Shown one piece after another: positions 9,566-19,500 of a stretch of 64,000 nucleotides of DNA (its first letter is position 1; each line of letters opens with the position of its first letter). The stretch lies in the NCBI GenBank assembly GCA_949316235.1, contig OX438758.1:5055731-5119730 (forward strand). Reading direction: 5' to 3'. The translations under genes and the position numbers were made by a program. This DNA comes from Oegoconia quadripuncta. Its lineage: Eukaryota > Arthropoda > Insecta > Lepidoptera > Autostichidae. The notes beneath the pieces are model-generated. The model had not been told where the DNA came from and searched no databases. It saw only the letters and a list, made by a program, of their open reading frames with translations.

Positions 9566-11110
9566 ATGGGGCTTGACCCCCCTGACGACCCTGGGGGAGG
9601 AATCCCCCAGGTCGGACTTAATGTTGTCGTTGAATCCAGTATGGACACTGAGGATGGTTTGACAAACCAGTCAAGTGATCGGAAACGTGTTAGAGCCCTT
9701 CGTAAAGTATGCAAACATTGCAATAAAAAGAGGAGGAAACATCACTCCACATCCAGCTCCGAAAAGTATAAAGGTACATGCTGCCAGTGCGATGAAGTTA
9801 TAGACGAATCCATTGTTAAAACGAATGTTGTGGAAGGTTCATCTCAAGACATTACCATAAACAATGCTAATCCTATTCCTCAGCAAAAGTTCCCACAACA
9901 TCAGACTGGTAGATTGTACCAGTCTACAGATGCTGCTCCATATAACATTCATATCCAAAAAGAGCTTTCATCTCCAGATGATCGCTCCTCTCTCCATCCA
10001 ATTGAATTTGGTAATATCCTAAAAAAAAATCACATTAAAAATATTGTAAATGGCAGTGTTAAAAGGATTGGTAGAAACCGTATATCTATGGCTTTTTCTA
10101 ATTTCTGTGATGCAAATGATTTTATTACACACGAGTGTTTAATTAAACAAAAATTAAAAGCATTCATCCCTTCATTTAATGTCTCCCGAATGGGATTAGT
10201 TCGAGGTGTACCAGCTGATTGGTCTTTAGAAGAAGTTCAAGAGAATATATCCGTTCCTATTGGTTGTGGTGCAATTACTAAAGCTCGTCGTATCAAATAT
10301 AAAACTAGGGATAGTAATGGTCAAACTAACTGGGTTGACTCTGAAACTGTAGTACTTACATTCGATGGTCAAGTATTGCCTAAAAGAGTCTTCATGTGTT
10401 ATAATTCTTTGCCTGTTGATTTATACATATACCCCACTATACAGTGCTATAACTGTTGTCGATATGGCCATACAAAGGTACAGTGCAGATCCAAACCCCG
10501 TTGTTTCAAGTGTGGTCAGAATCATTCCGGCGACACTTGTCCCATTGAAGAGGATTATGCCTCATGTTGTTTGTGCTCTGGTTACCACTTTGCGACCAGT
10601 AAGTCTTGTCCAGAATTTAATAGACAAAAGGATATAAAGTTAACAATGGCTCGAAGTTGTATTTCTTATGCTGAAGCCTTTAAACTTCACCCTCCAATTT
10701 CCAAATCATTTGCCGATGTGGTAACCAGTGTGCAAAATAACCCAGGTACACAAAATAAAACTTCAATCTCTCATTCAAACTTAAATAAATCATATAAAAA
10801 AACAGTTTTCTTAAAGCCACGTTCACCTTCTAAGCTTGATAAGGGATATGACCGTGAAGCTCATGAATCTCTCATCAAAGATTATAACATGCCATCAACT
10901 ACAAATGGTTCAGTTTTAAAGCTTGAAAATAATTTAGATAAAAATAACTCTTTAATGGATATAATAATAGCACTAATTAATTGTTTGTCAAAATCCAATT
11001 TAATCACACCGTCCAACGCTGCCCCATTTCTTAATATAGTCTCTAATTTACCTATTAATGGATCAAGTAGCCAAAGCAATCCAGTGGAATTGCCGGAGCA
11101 TAATAAATAA
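9566..11110 (+). CDS. LINE ORF1, gag-like nucleic-acid-binding protein
   Basis: Open frame of 514 codons starting at the ATG 26 bases after TCGGAGCATCGGG. The N-terminal third is Ser/Lys-rich with an early Cys/His cluster (CKHCNKKRRKHH, CCQCDEV). Residues about 294-345 hold three zinc knuckles: CYNCCRYGHTKVQC, CFKCGQNHSGDTC and CCLCSGYHFATSKSC. ORF1 proteins of this type coat the element RNA to form the retrotransposition particle. The frame is uninterrupted, so this part of the element looks fairly young. The last 53 bases overlap ORF2. Confidence 0.88.
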   Translation: MGLDPPDDPGGGIPQVGLNVVVESSMDTEDGLTNQSSDRKRVRALRKVCKHCNKKRRKHHSTSSSEKYKGTCCQCDEVIDESIVKTNVVEGSSQDITINNANPIPQQKFPQHQTGRLYQSTDAAPYNIHIQKELSSPDDRSSLHPIEFGNILKKNHIKNIVNGSVKRIGRNRISMAFSNFCDANDFITHECLIKQKLKAFIPSFNVSRMGLVRGVPADWSLEEVQENISVPIGCGAITKARRIKYKTRDSNGQTNWVDSETVVLTFDGQVLPKRVFMCYNSLPVDLYIYPTIQCYNCCRYGHTKVQCRSKPRCFKCGQNHSGDTCPIEEDYASCCLCSGYHFATSKSCPEFNRQKDIKLTMARSCISYAEAFKLHPPISKSFADVVTSVQNNPGTQNKTSISHSNLNKSYKKTVFLKPRSPSKLDKGYDREAHESLIKDYNMPSTTNGSVLKLENNLDKNNSLMDIIIALINCLSKSNLITPSNAAPFLNIVSNLPINGSSSQSNPVELPEHNK

Positions 11111-11682
11111 GAAAAATGATCTTATATACTTGCTGAATAAATTTCAGCCTAGTATTGTAGCTCTGTCTGAGACTTGGCTGAATCCAGAATCTACGCTTAA
11201 AGTTTCTGGTTATTCAGTCTTGAGAGCAGACAGACCAGATGGGTATGGTGGAGTTGCCATACTCATTAAAAACTCTAAACCCTATTCTTTATTTCCTCTT
11301 CCTCCTCACAGTGTAGGCATTGATGTCCTCGCTGTGCTTGTACATAATATTTGTATTGTATCTATTTATATTCCCCATCCTTCTTCTCAATTGTTTAATG
11401 AACTGGATAATATCCTTTCTTCTTTACCTAGTCCGTTTTTGGTATTAGGTGATTTAAATGCCCACCATAGTTCATGGGGAAGTTCCCGGTCTGACTATTA
11501 TGGTTCTAAATTATTGGACATTGTTGATTCACACAACCTGTGTATTTTGAATACAGGTCTGCCTACACGTATTACTGCCCCACATGAAGGCAATAGCGCT
11601 CCGGATCTCTCTATTTGCACTCCTGGTTTAGCCTCTTCAATTTCTTGGAGCCCGCTTTCCTCTTCCTTTGGTAGTGATCATC
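11058..11682 (+). pseudogene. LINE ORF2, 5' part: APE-type endonuclease, interrupted
   Basis: Frame beginning near 11058 with AIQWNCRSI (catalytic Asn region), LSETWLN (catalytic Glu), GDLNAHHSSWGS (Asp/Asn motif) and finally GSDH at 11670-11681. Ser-Asp-His is the catalytic C-terminal motif of APE-like LINE endonucleases. The foreign fragment begins directly after it, and the frame then runs into insert sequence and stops at 11783. The ATG at 11058 may not be the true start, since LINE ORF2 starts are often uncertain. Confidence 0.85.
11670..11682 (+). repeat. Target-site duplication of the nested LINE, left
   Basis: GGTAGTGATCATC, identical to 12251-12263. Confidence 0.9.
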
Positions 11683-12250
11683 AACTTCAACTTCAACTTC
11701 AACTTTTTGTTTTATGGCAATCGGTCGTCTATATTACGATCGACCATTACTGCCAGTGTCCGGTTGTATGGCTAAAACGCTGAATGAGGTTGGCCAGTAT
11801 GTAGTCTGTGCCAATCTATGGGTCTAGATCCTGTTTGAGCAATCTAAAACAGAAAGAAAGACAAACACGAATATATAGTACAGGACGGCACAGGGACAAA
11901 TCACGAATAAGATATACTTAAATTTCATAATTTTATCTTATATGTGGATATATACTTGGATAAAATATTTACAAAAGGGGAATTTGTATATAACAATAGA
12001 CATTTCATGTTAGTGGGTTTAGGGATATCATAAGGGAGTATATCATATAAAGAGACTGGTTGGATAGGGCAATTGAAAAAGATATGATCCGTAGACCCCT
12101 CCTCAAGACCACAGTCACAAATTGGGGAATCCCTAATGCGAATTTTATTAAGATGAAGAGGCGTGCATGAGTGACCCAGACGCAAGCGGCAGATTACTGA
12201 CGAAGATTGCTTATCAGCTAGGCGGAAGCGGGAGAACCAGGGTCTCTTCG
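11683..12250 (-). mobile_element. 5'-truncated LINE fragment nested in ORF2
   Basis: A 568-base insert between two copies of GGTAGTGATCATC. On the minus strand it encodes the last about 105 residues of another RNase H-type LINE ORF2 (KRPWFSRFRL ... RLRLGHSCT ... CDCGLEEGSTDHIFFNCP, stop at 11925), then a 3' UTR. It ends in a hexamer tail of about four GTTGAA units (plus-strand CTTCAA at 11681-11705) with no poly(A). It is the 3' end of a related but distinct element family. Sequence related to its 3' UTR occurs again at 25690-25780 and 5775-5850. Confidence 0.88.
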
Positions 12251-12263
12251 GGTAGTGATCATC
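12251..12263 (+). repeat. Target-site duplication of the nested LINE, right
   Basis: GGTAGTGATCATC, identical to 11670-11682. Its reading frame equals that of the left copy. Confidence 0.9.
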
Positions 12264-15200
12264 TGCCATTGATAATTTCATTACCATTCTCCTCATCTCC
12301 TAACGTCAAACGTACACCTCGATTGAAGTATAGACTTGATGACGTTGATTGGGAACTTTTTAGGAATCAAGTCAAAGGAAAAATATCCAATCAGCCTAGA
12401 GTTTGCAGTGCCGATGAAACACACAGCTCAGACATTTTGGCTAAAGTTATGATTGAAGTTGCTGATCAAGTGTTCCCAATTAAAAATGGTTATTCCGGGA
12501 AGATACCCTCGCCTCCTTGGTGGGACAGGGAGTGTACAGATGCGATCAAAAGGAGAAAGCAAGCTGAAAAAGACTATCGTTGCTTGATGACATCAGAAAA
12601 ATTCGATGCTTATTTAGAGGTGGCGCGTAACACGCGTAAATTTCTTAAAGAAAAGAAGTTTGAAGGATGGAAGAGATTTTGTGCCTCCGTATGTCCTGAT
12701 ACTCGGCCATCTCTAGTCTGGAATAGTATTAGAAGATTTAGGTCGGCATTTAAAGACACATCATCACCCTCTGTTTTTCCCGTGGAGCTTGCAGCGGGTT
12801 TTTTGGACAGCCTTGCCCCTCCGTATGTCCCGGAGAAAAATATTATCAGCAGTCCTCTTTCTCCGTCGGTTGTAAGTAATAGAATGGGCCTCGATCTTCC
12901 TTTTAGTCTTGTGGAATTAAAAGGCGTCCTGTCAAATATTAAAGACTCCGCTCCAGGGGTTGATGGCATACCCTATTCATTTTTTGCTAATGCCGACGAT
13001 AGTACTCTATCTTTCTATCTTGATATTATTAATTCCATTATGATATCCGGTAACGTTCCTCCTTCTTGGAAATCTCAAGAAGTCGTTCCCATTCTTAAAC
13101 CCAATAAACCACCCTCTGATGTATCGTCCTATCGTCCAATAGCCCTTTCTTCTGTTTTAGCCAAAATTGCGGAACACTTGGTGAAAATTCGCCTTGAGTG
13201 GTTTACTGAAAATAATAATTTGTTAGCATCCAGTCAGTTCGGGTTTAGGAAATGTAAAGGAACATTGGATAATCTTAGCATTTTTACGTCTGATATTCAT
13301 CTGGCTTTTTCTAAGTACCATAACGTTTTAGCTGCCTTCTTGGATATCCGCGCTGCTTATGACAATGTGTTAGTTCCTATTCTCAAGAAGAAGCTTCAGT
13401 CCTTAAATGTGCCCGAAATGCTCTCCAATTTTATAATTAATATTCTTTCCGAAAGATCCATTAGCCTTGACCTTGGTGTTGATGCTCGAATGTCTAGATT
13501 GGTTTGGAAAGGTCTTCCTCAAGGGTCGGTTTTGAGCCCACTCTTATACAACATCTACACCTATGATCTGGAGGCCTCCCTTAATGGTTCTGTATCCATT
13601 CTTCAGTACGCCGATGACCTGCTTATATATTTAACTTCACCTTCAGTTCAAAATGCTTGTGTGTCATTATCCGTTGCGCTTTCTCTATTAAAAGCCTGGT
13701 TGGACTTGAATGGTCTCGATCTTTCTGTTTCAAAAAGCACTATTATGTTATTCTCCAGAATGCGTTTGCCTCCTCCAATCAAAGTTCTGTATTGTGATTC
13801 CCCACTGCCTGTTAAGAATGAGAAAAAATTTTTAGGTGTTGTCCTTGACTCTAAGCTCACTGGACTTCCTCATTGTGAATACATTGCGGCCAAATGTGAA
13901 CGAAACTTAAATATTCTTAGGTGCCTCTCAGGAGTATGGTGGGGGGCTCATCCCTTTTCTTTAAAACTTCTTTACAATGCGTTGATCAGAAGTATATTGG
14001 ATTATGGTTCATTTTTGTTAGAATCGGGGTCAGTAGCTGGTCTTAATAAGTTAAATGCGATTCAATCAAAGGCTCTTAGAATTATTTCTGGAGCTATGAA
14101 ATCTTCACCTATAAACGCTCTACAAGTAGAGTGTGGAGATCCTCCTCTGCACCTGAGACGTCAATATTTATCGAATAGATTTTTCTTGCGTTGTCTGCAA
14201 TTCTCCAATCACCCGCTAAGTTTTAAACTCCCGCTTTTGACAGACAGTATGTCATCGTCTTTTTACTGGACTCATAAGAAAACTCCATGTCTAGTGAAAA
14301 GTTACCAAAAATACGGGTCTCTTGACTCCCCTACCTACTGCACAACTTTAGCTCCACTTTTTGAAAGCAGCTACGAATCCCTTATTCTCGCACCCAATAT
14401 AAATTTCAGTATAGGTATTTCAAAATATGACACCGAACAGAATTGTAAATTCAATTTTGTGATAAATGATCTATGGCAAAGTTGGCATCGCATTTTCACC
14501 GATGCGTCAAAACATTCTACCAGCTGTGTAGGCGTTGGTGTATATCATTCACAATATAATATTGTGCAAAAAATTAAACTTCCCCCTGAGTCATCGGTTT
14601 TTACTGGCGAATGTTTTGGCCTCTTCAAGGCAATAGAATACATTCTGCTCATGAAATTGCGAAATACCATAATTTTTACCGACTCCTTGAGCTCTCTTCA
14701 AGCTCTTTCCAGGTTTCCTTTGAAGTCAAAATCACAATTTCCAGTAGTTCTTCAAATTAGAAATCTTCTTTATCACTGTTATGTTAAAGGCTTCTCTGTA
14801 GTGTTTGCTTGGCTCCCTAGTCACTGTGGTATCAAGGGAAATGAACAAGCTGATCAAATTGCAAATGATGCGATTAAGTGTGGTGATATGTTTCCCTATA
14901 CAAATTACTGTCACGACTTGGCTAGTCTTCCAAAGATTCACCTTCAGGATGCCTGGGGTGAACTTTGGACGATTAGTAGTACATTAAAGGGTAAATATTA
15001 TCATCTAATTCAACCATCGATTCCTAGAAAGCCTTGGTTCTGTAAGTTAAGACTCAACAAAACTGCCACTAGTGTCTTAATTAGATTACGTTTGGGGCAC
15101 GTAAGTACTCCGGACCGCCTTTCAAAGTTTGGAATTGTAGACAATTCAAGTTGTGCTTGTGGAGCAGATGTGGGTGATGTTAACCACATTTTCTTCATTT

Positions 15201-15352
15201 GCCCCCTTTACGACCGATCCTCTCTCATGGAATGTCTTATCAACTTCAGTGTCAAATTCCCTACCAGTATTACTTGTTTACTTGCCTGTAATGATTTATC
15301 TTTAATGATAGAGTTAGCCTCTTTTATTACTTCAAACAATATAAAAATTTAA
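12251..15352 (+). pseudogene. LINE ORF2, 3' part: reverse transcriptase and RNase H
   Basis: Resumes in the same frame as 11058-11681 with GSDHLPLIISL. RT motifs follow in order: SSYRPIALSSVLAKIAE, SQFGFRKCKGT, AAFLDIRAAYDNV, GLPQGSVLSPLLYNIY and the catalytic YADD box (LQYADDLLIYL). RNase H follows with FTDASKHS, GECFGLFKAIE, FTDSLSSLQAL and LPSHCGIKGNEQAD. Last comes a C-terminal CCHC-like motif (CACGADVGDVNHIFFICP). About 1030 codons without a stop, so the RT half is well preserved although cut off from its endonuclease. Confidence 0.9.
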
Positions 15353-15577
15353 TTATAATATCCATTCCCTACTTTCTCTCCTTTGCTCCTCTATTCTATC
15401 CTTTCCAATATATATCTATATATCCGGGAAAAAACCTCTGCTAACCTCTTCCCTCTTCCTTTGCGTTAAATTTTGTATTATATTGTTTATTTGTAAATAC
15501 GTTTCCTCGTTTTTCATTAAAATTGTCGTTGGCTAAATACTAGAGAGTAAAAGCCAAAAAAAAAAAAAAAAAAAAAC

Positions 15578-15586
15578 TTGTATTAC
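15578..15586 (+). repeat. Probable 3' target-site duplication of the large LINE
   Basis: TTGTATTAC directly after the poly(A). The same nine bases are at 9188-9196 before the U2 copy. Confidence 0.6.
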
Positions 15587-16132
15587 GGTTGCGGTCAAAG
15601 AGTATAGTAACTATTTACCGAGAAAGAGTGGCAATTCCGTGGTTAAATTTGCATGTATAGACAGTGCTGCTGCCAGCGATTGGTTGAGGAATTAAATCTA
15701 TCTATACATACCTACGTACACTGATTATATAGGTAGAAACTGGGTTTAGAAATAGATATTGTTGTTTATGAGGAAATTTTTATTTCTCATAACTAATTTC
15801 TTTAAATTAGCTATGAAAAACAAGTATAACAAAAACAAACGACAAATTAACAAAAATCTGAACTTTTACAAAAACTTTCAAAAGGAAATCGACGTTGACT
15901 GAGAGCTCGACATGACATGATACACCGGTAAGATGGCGGCTGCTGCCACAGAACACTAATAACGGTTAGTTCGTCAACCGCAGTTCAGAGGTCGCAGTCT
16001 GCTTTGAAAATTGATGACATTTGAAGTGTGCCCCCCCTGGTTGCGGTACACTGTGTTTTTTACAATGTAAATTCGGAAAATCCTTGGAAAAGTCATAGCA
16101 ACAACATTTGATCAAGTTTTCAGTACCATAAA
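15587..16132. other. Upstream region of NDUFAF7
   Basis: About 545 bases of apparently unique DNA between the LINE and the NDUFAF7 start. No coding frame on either strand looked like an RRM or other domain, which matters because the missing first exon of RBM28 was sought here. It probably holds the NDUFAF7 promoter. Confidence 0.5.
15930..15940 (+). promoter_or_regulatory. YY1-like motif (AAGATGGCGGC)
   Basis: AAGATGGCGGC about 195 bases upstream of the NDUFAF7 ATG. The motif is common near starts of housekeeping and mitochondrial genes. No TATA box was picked out. Position and role are inferred. Confidence 0.35.
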
Positions 16133-16555
16133 ATGAATACACGAAGCATGTTTCGTACATGTAGTAAACTTATTCGACCATTTGTGATAACCAGGGGTCA
16201 TGGTACTTATAAGACTGTAAAACGACCTGATCCGAAAAATCTAAAAATGCCGATACCCGGTACCGCACCCAGTTTGATGGAGATAATTAAAGAAAAACTA
16301 CGGCTAAATGGACCTATAACTGTCGCTGAATATATGCATATTGTAGTTACGAATCCTACAGAAGGGTATTATATGAAAAAGGATACTATCGGGGAAGCAG
16401 GCGACTTTGTTACTTCGCCTGAAATAACTCAACTTTTTGGCGAAATTTTAGCGATTTGGTTTTACGCCGAAACACAAAAATTGGGCACGGGTAAGCCTCT
16501 TCAGCTAGTTGAGTTGGGGCCTGGAAAAGGGACACTCTTGATCGACTTTTTGCGT
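16133..16555 (+). CDS. NDUFAF7: NDUFAF7 exon 1
   Basis: 141 codons from ATG (context AAAATGAAT) through the SAM motif [10 protein letters not shown] to DFLR. Donor CGT|GTAAG. A second in-frame ATG lies at codon 6. Confidence 0.93.
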
Positions 16556-19500
16556 GTAAGAAATTTCGCTTGTAATATTATAACTGCTATGTTAAAATAC
16601 ATGGTTAAAAGTAGTGCAGAGTAAGTTAGACTAAACTAAGGAAGGTGAGGATTTTAGTTCGATTTTCCATTTGCAAAGATTTTTAAATGAAATTGATTTA
16701 TTCACATATTGTTACATGAGGTTTTCGAACATATTTAGGATTATTGAACTGTTTTAGTATTGGTTTATACCCTGTTTGGTCACTTTCTTTCTTGTATCGG
16801 AGGGTTGATATTTGCATAGCCCATTAGTTAATTCTGGGGCCTTTCTTATGTCTCAATACACTTAATTGTGTATAGCAGCCATGAGACAACAATATTCTCA
16901 ACATTTCTGATGACATTTCTTTTCCATTCAATGTTAAAGATGTCAGAAGCCCCTTGATGATGTGAATATTGCTTTCTAAAATTAAGGAATTTAACTGGGT
17001 TATCCCACTGCTGGACAAAAGCCTCCGCTATTTTTTGCCACTTGTCAAAAATATATATAATTAAATTAAAATTTTAAATACATTACAGGTACTCAAACAA
17101 TTTGGTTATGGGCCTAAAGACGTCAGCCTGCACCTGGTGGAGATATCGGAGACAATGCAGTCCATTCAGGCCAACCGTCTTTGTGTGTCACACAGAGCTA
17201 CGGACATTGAGCTACCCTACTACCATGAGGTAAACAGTAATTACTTTGACATGCAATATAATCCTACTCTTAGATTTTCAAATTCTCTCACAAACAGTAT
17301 TACAAGATAAATTAACATGACAGCATAATTTTGCACTTGTTTCCGTTGTAACATTATTTTTTATATCAATGACAACCTATTAGGTGTACTGGTTAGAAAC
17401 CTGCGGGTTCGAATCCTGCTAGGGGCATATGTTTGTGTGATGAATAGGGACACGTACATACACCCGCGTTATGGATGTTTCATGCATATATTTTCAAAAA
17501 ATAAATGTAGAACCAATCATTGTGGAGATCTTTTTGTCCAGCAGTGGACATCTTTAGGCTGATATGATGATGATGATGATGAAATGTATTTGTGTAGTAT
17601 ATCAATCAACCATCTAGTATCATAATACAAGCCTAACTGCTTAGCTTATGGTACTAAATGGCGCTGTGTATATGTTCAAGATTATTTATTGATAGGTGTC
17701 ACTCTTTTTTTTTTCTCATTTTGATTTAGGGACTTATAATACATGGGTATAAAAGACCCTAAATCAAAATGAGAGAAAAAAAAAAAAAGGAGTGTCACAG
17801 ATCAATAAATAATCTTGAACATAAATTAATCTGACAACAGATACACCCACTAAGCCACGCCCCCTACGATGGCGTCCCGAGGTAATTTCGAATCACGGGA
17901 CACAATCGTATACAGCATGTGCTCTTTACATTTGCTCCATGGTCTTGCCAATAGGAGCAGACAAACACCACCGCCCAAGTCGAATACCATATGAATAGTT
18001 CGCCTCTACACGAGGCATCATCAAGAAGCTCCGTGTGCAGTTGAATGATAGATAGATAAAAACTTTATTGGCGTTACAGTTACGCACACAGTTATGCTAT
18101 ACATACAAAACAAAAGTAATCGTGATTAAAAGCTAACGTCACAAAATAAAGAGACATGTACAACTAATTCATGTGTGTGCCGCTGTAATACAAAAGGGTT
18201 ATAGCTTAGTGTGTGACTAAAGTCACACAAACCCCATAACAATAACAGGTAACCCAATAACAGGGTAAAACACTGATATTCTGCTACAACCCGAGGTTGG
18301 TAACGTAACGACTACAACAGACAAGATGTTATGGGGTATAGTGTGTAGTGCACATTTAGCGTAAATATGTATGTTGACAATAAATACAAAACTAACAAAT
18401 TGAATTAACGCTATTACTACTTATTTATTTTGATTAATTAATGAAAGTATACTGTTTATTGAAATTAGCATTATGATTCATGCATTCATATCAAAATGAA
18501 GCAATTTAGCCAATGCATCAGAATCTGATATGTTGCTTGTCGTGAGGTGCTCGGCTTGGGTTGCCTGGTTGCTCCTGGACATGCAGGAGTTTATGTCGGA
18601 GAGTGGGCGGCGGTACTATTGCTTGTGCATTGTATTGGTTAGCTGCGACCCTGTGGGCGGAATGAGTACAAGTTATTTATAATTATACTAACTTGACAAT
18701 AGTGAATTTCAATTTCAGGGTGAAACAATCAGTGGCATCAAAGTGTACTGGTACAATGATTTGAAGAAAGTGCCGGAAACTTTCTCTTGGTACATAGCAC
18801 ATGAATTCTTTGATGTTCTACCAGTACATAAATTTGAGGTAAGTGCATACAGTACAAGTCAAATCACTACATGGCAGGCAGGGTAGCGTCTTGGCCATAA
18901 TAGTTATTATTTAAGTTTAAAAAAGCTACAAGTTTTTACTAATTTAAGCAAATTTTCCTGTAAGTTTCCTTTTGTTTCACAATGGTATGAAAAAAGAACA
19001 CTCAGTCCAGATGCACGTCCCTCAAGGCACAAATCGTAAACCCAATGTTGTTTACATTGAGCTACGGAGGCGGTTAAATGTTAATATGTGTCGTGTTAAG
19101 CCCACTGTAAACATTGGGCCAAGGGGCTGGGGCAGTATGTTGGGCCAACGTGTAGAGACCTACTTGGCTGTATATTGGTAGTTGGCCACAATCCTGGCCG
19201 GCCAACTGAATAGTGTCGCTTTTTCGTACACACGTGAAGAATCTAGGCGAGCTCCGTTCACATATCGGCGTCTTATTCATTTACGTCGTCCCATTCCGAT
19301 GAATAGTCACCATCCATAATCTTCTTGTGCGCCATTTTTTTTAGCTCTCTCATTTGCTGCACATTTAGGTAATAATTAAACGTACGGTATAAATAAATTC
19401 CACATCTATTTTTATCAAAGCACCAATGCAGAATGATCATTTATAAACAGCGACCTTGGGATCCGATATTTTTGTCCAATATACTGGCCCAGCACCTTGC

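Larger units (their letters stand above)
9380..15576 (+). mobile_element. Non-LTR retrotransposon with RNase H (I-superfamily type), near full length, broken
   Basis: Order: 5' UTR, ORF1 with CCHC knuckles (9566-11110), ORF2 with endonuclease, reverse transcriptase, RNase H and a C-terminal zinc motif, short 3' UTR, and about 21 A residues at 15556-15576. ORF2 overlaps the end of ORF1 in another frame. The presence of RNase H suits I/Nimb/LOA-like clades; the exact clade is not decided. The short repeat TTGTATTAC after the tail (15578-15586) also occurs before the element (9188-9196) and looks like its target-site duplication. ORF2 is interrupted by a second LINE at 11683-12250, so this copy cannot encode an intact enzyme. 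Confidence 0.88.

Noticed and set aside
11925..12296. Stand-alone 123-aa minus-strand gene
   Set aside because: Its first residues read the host LINE in reverse and the rest is the C-terminus of the nested LINE fragment.
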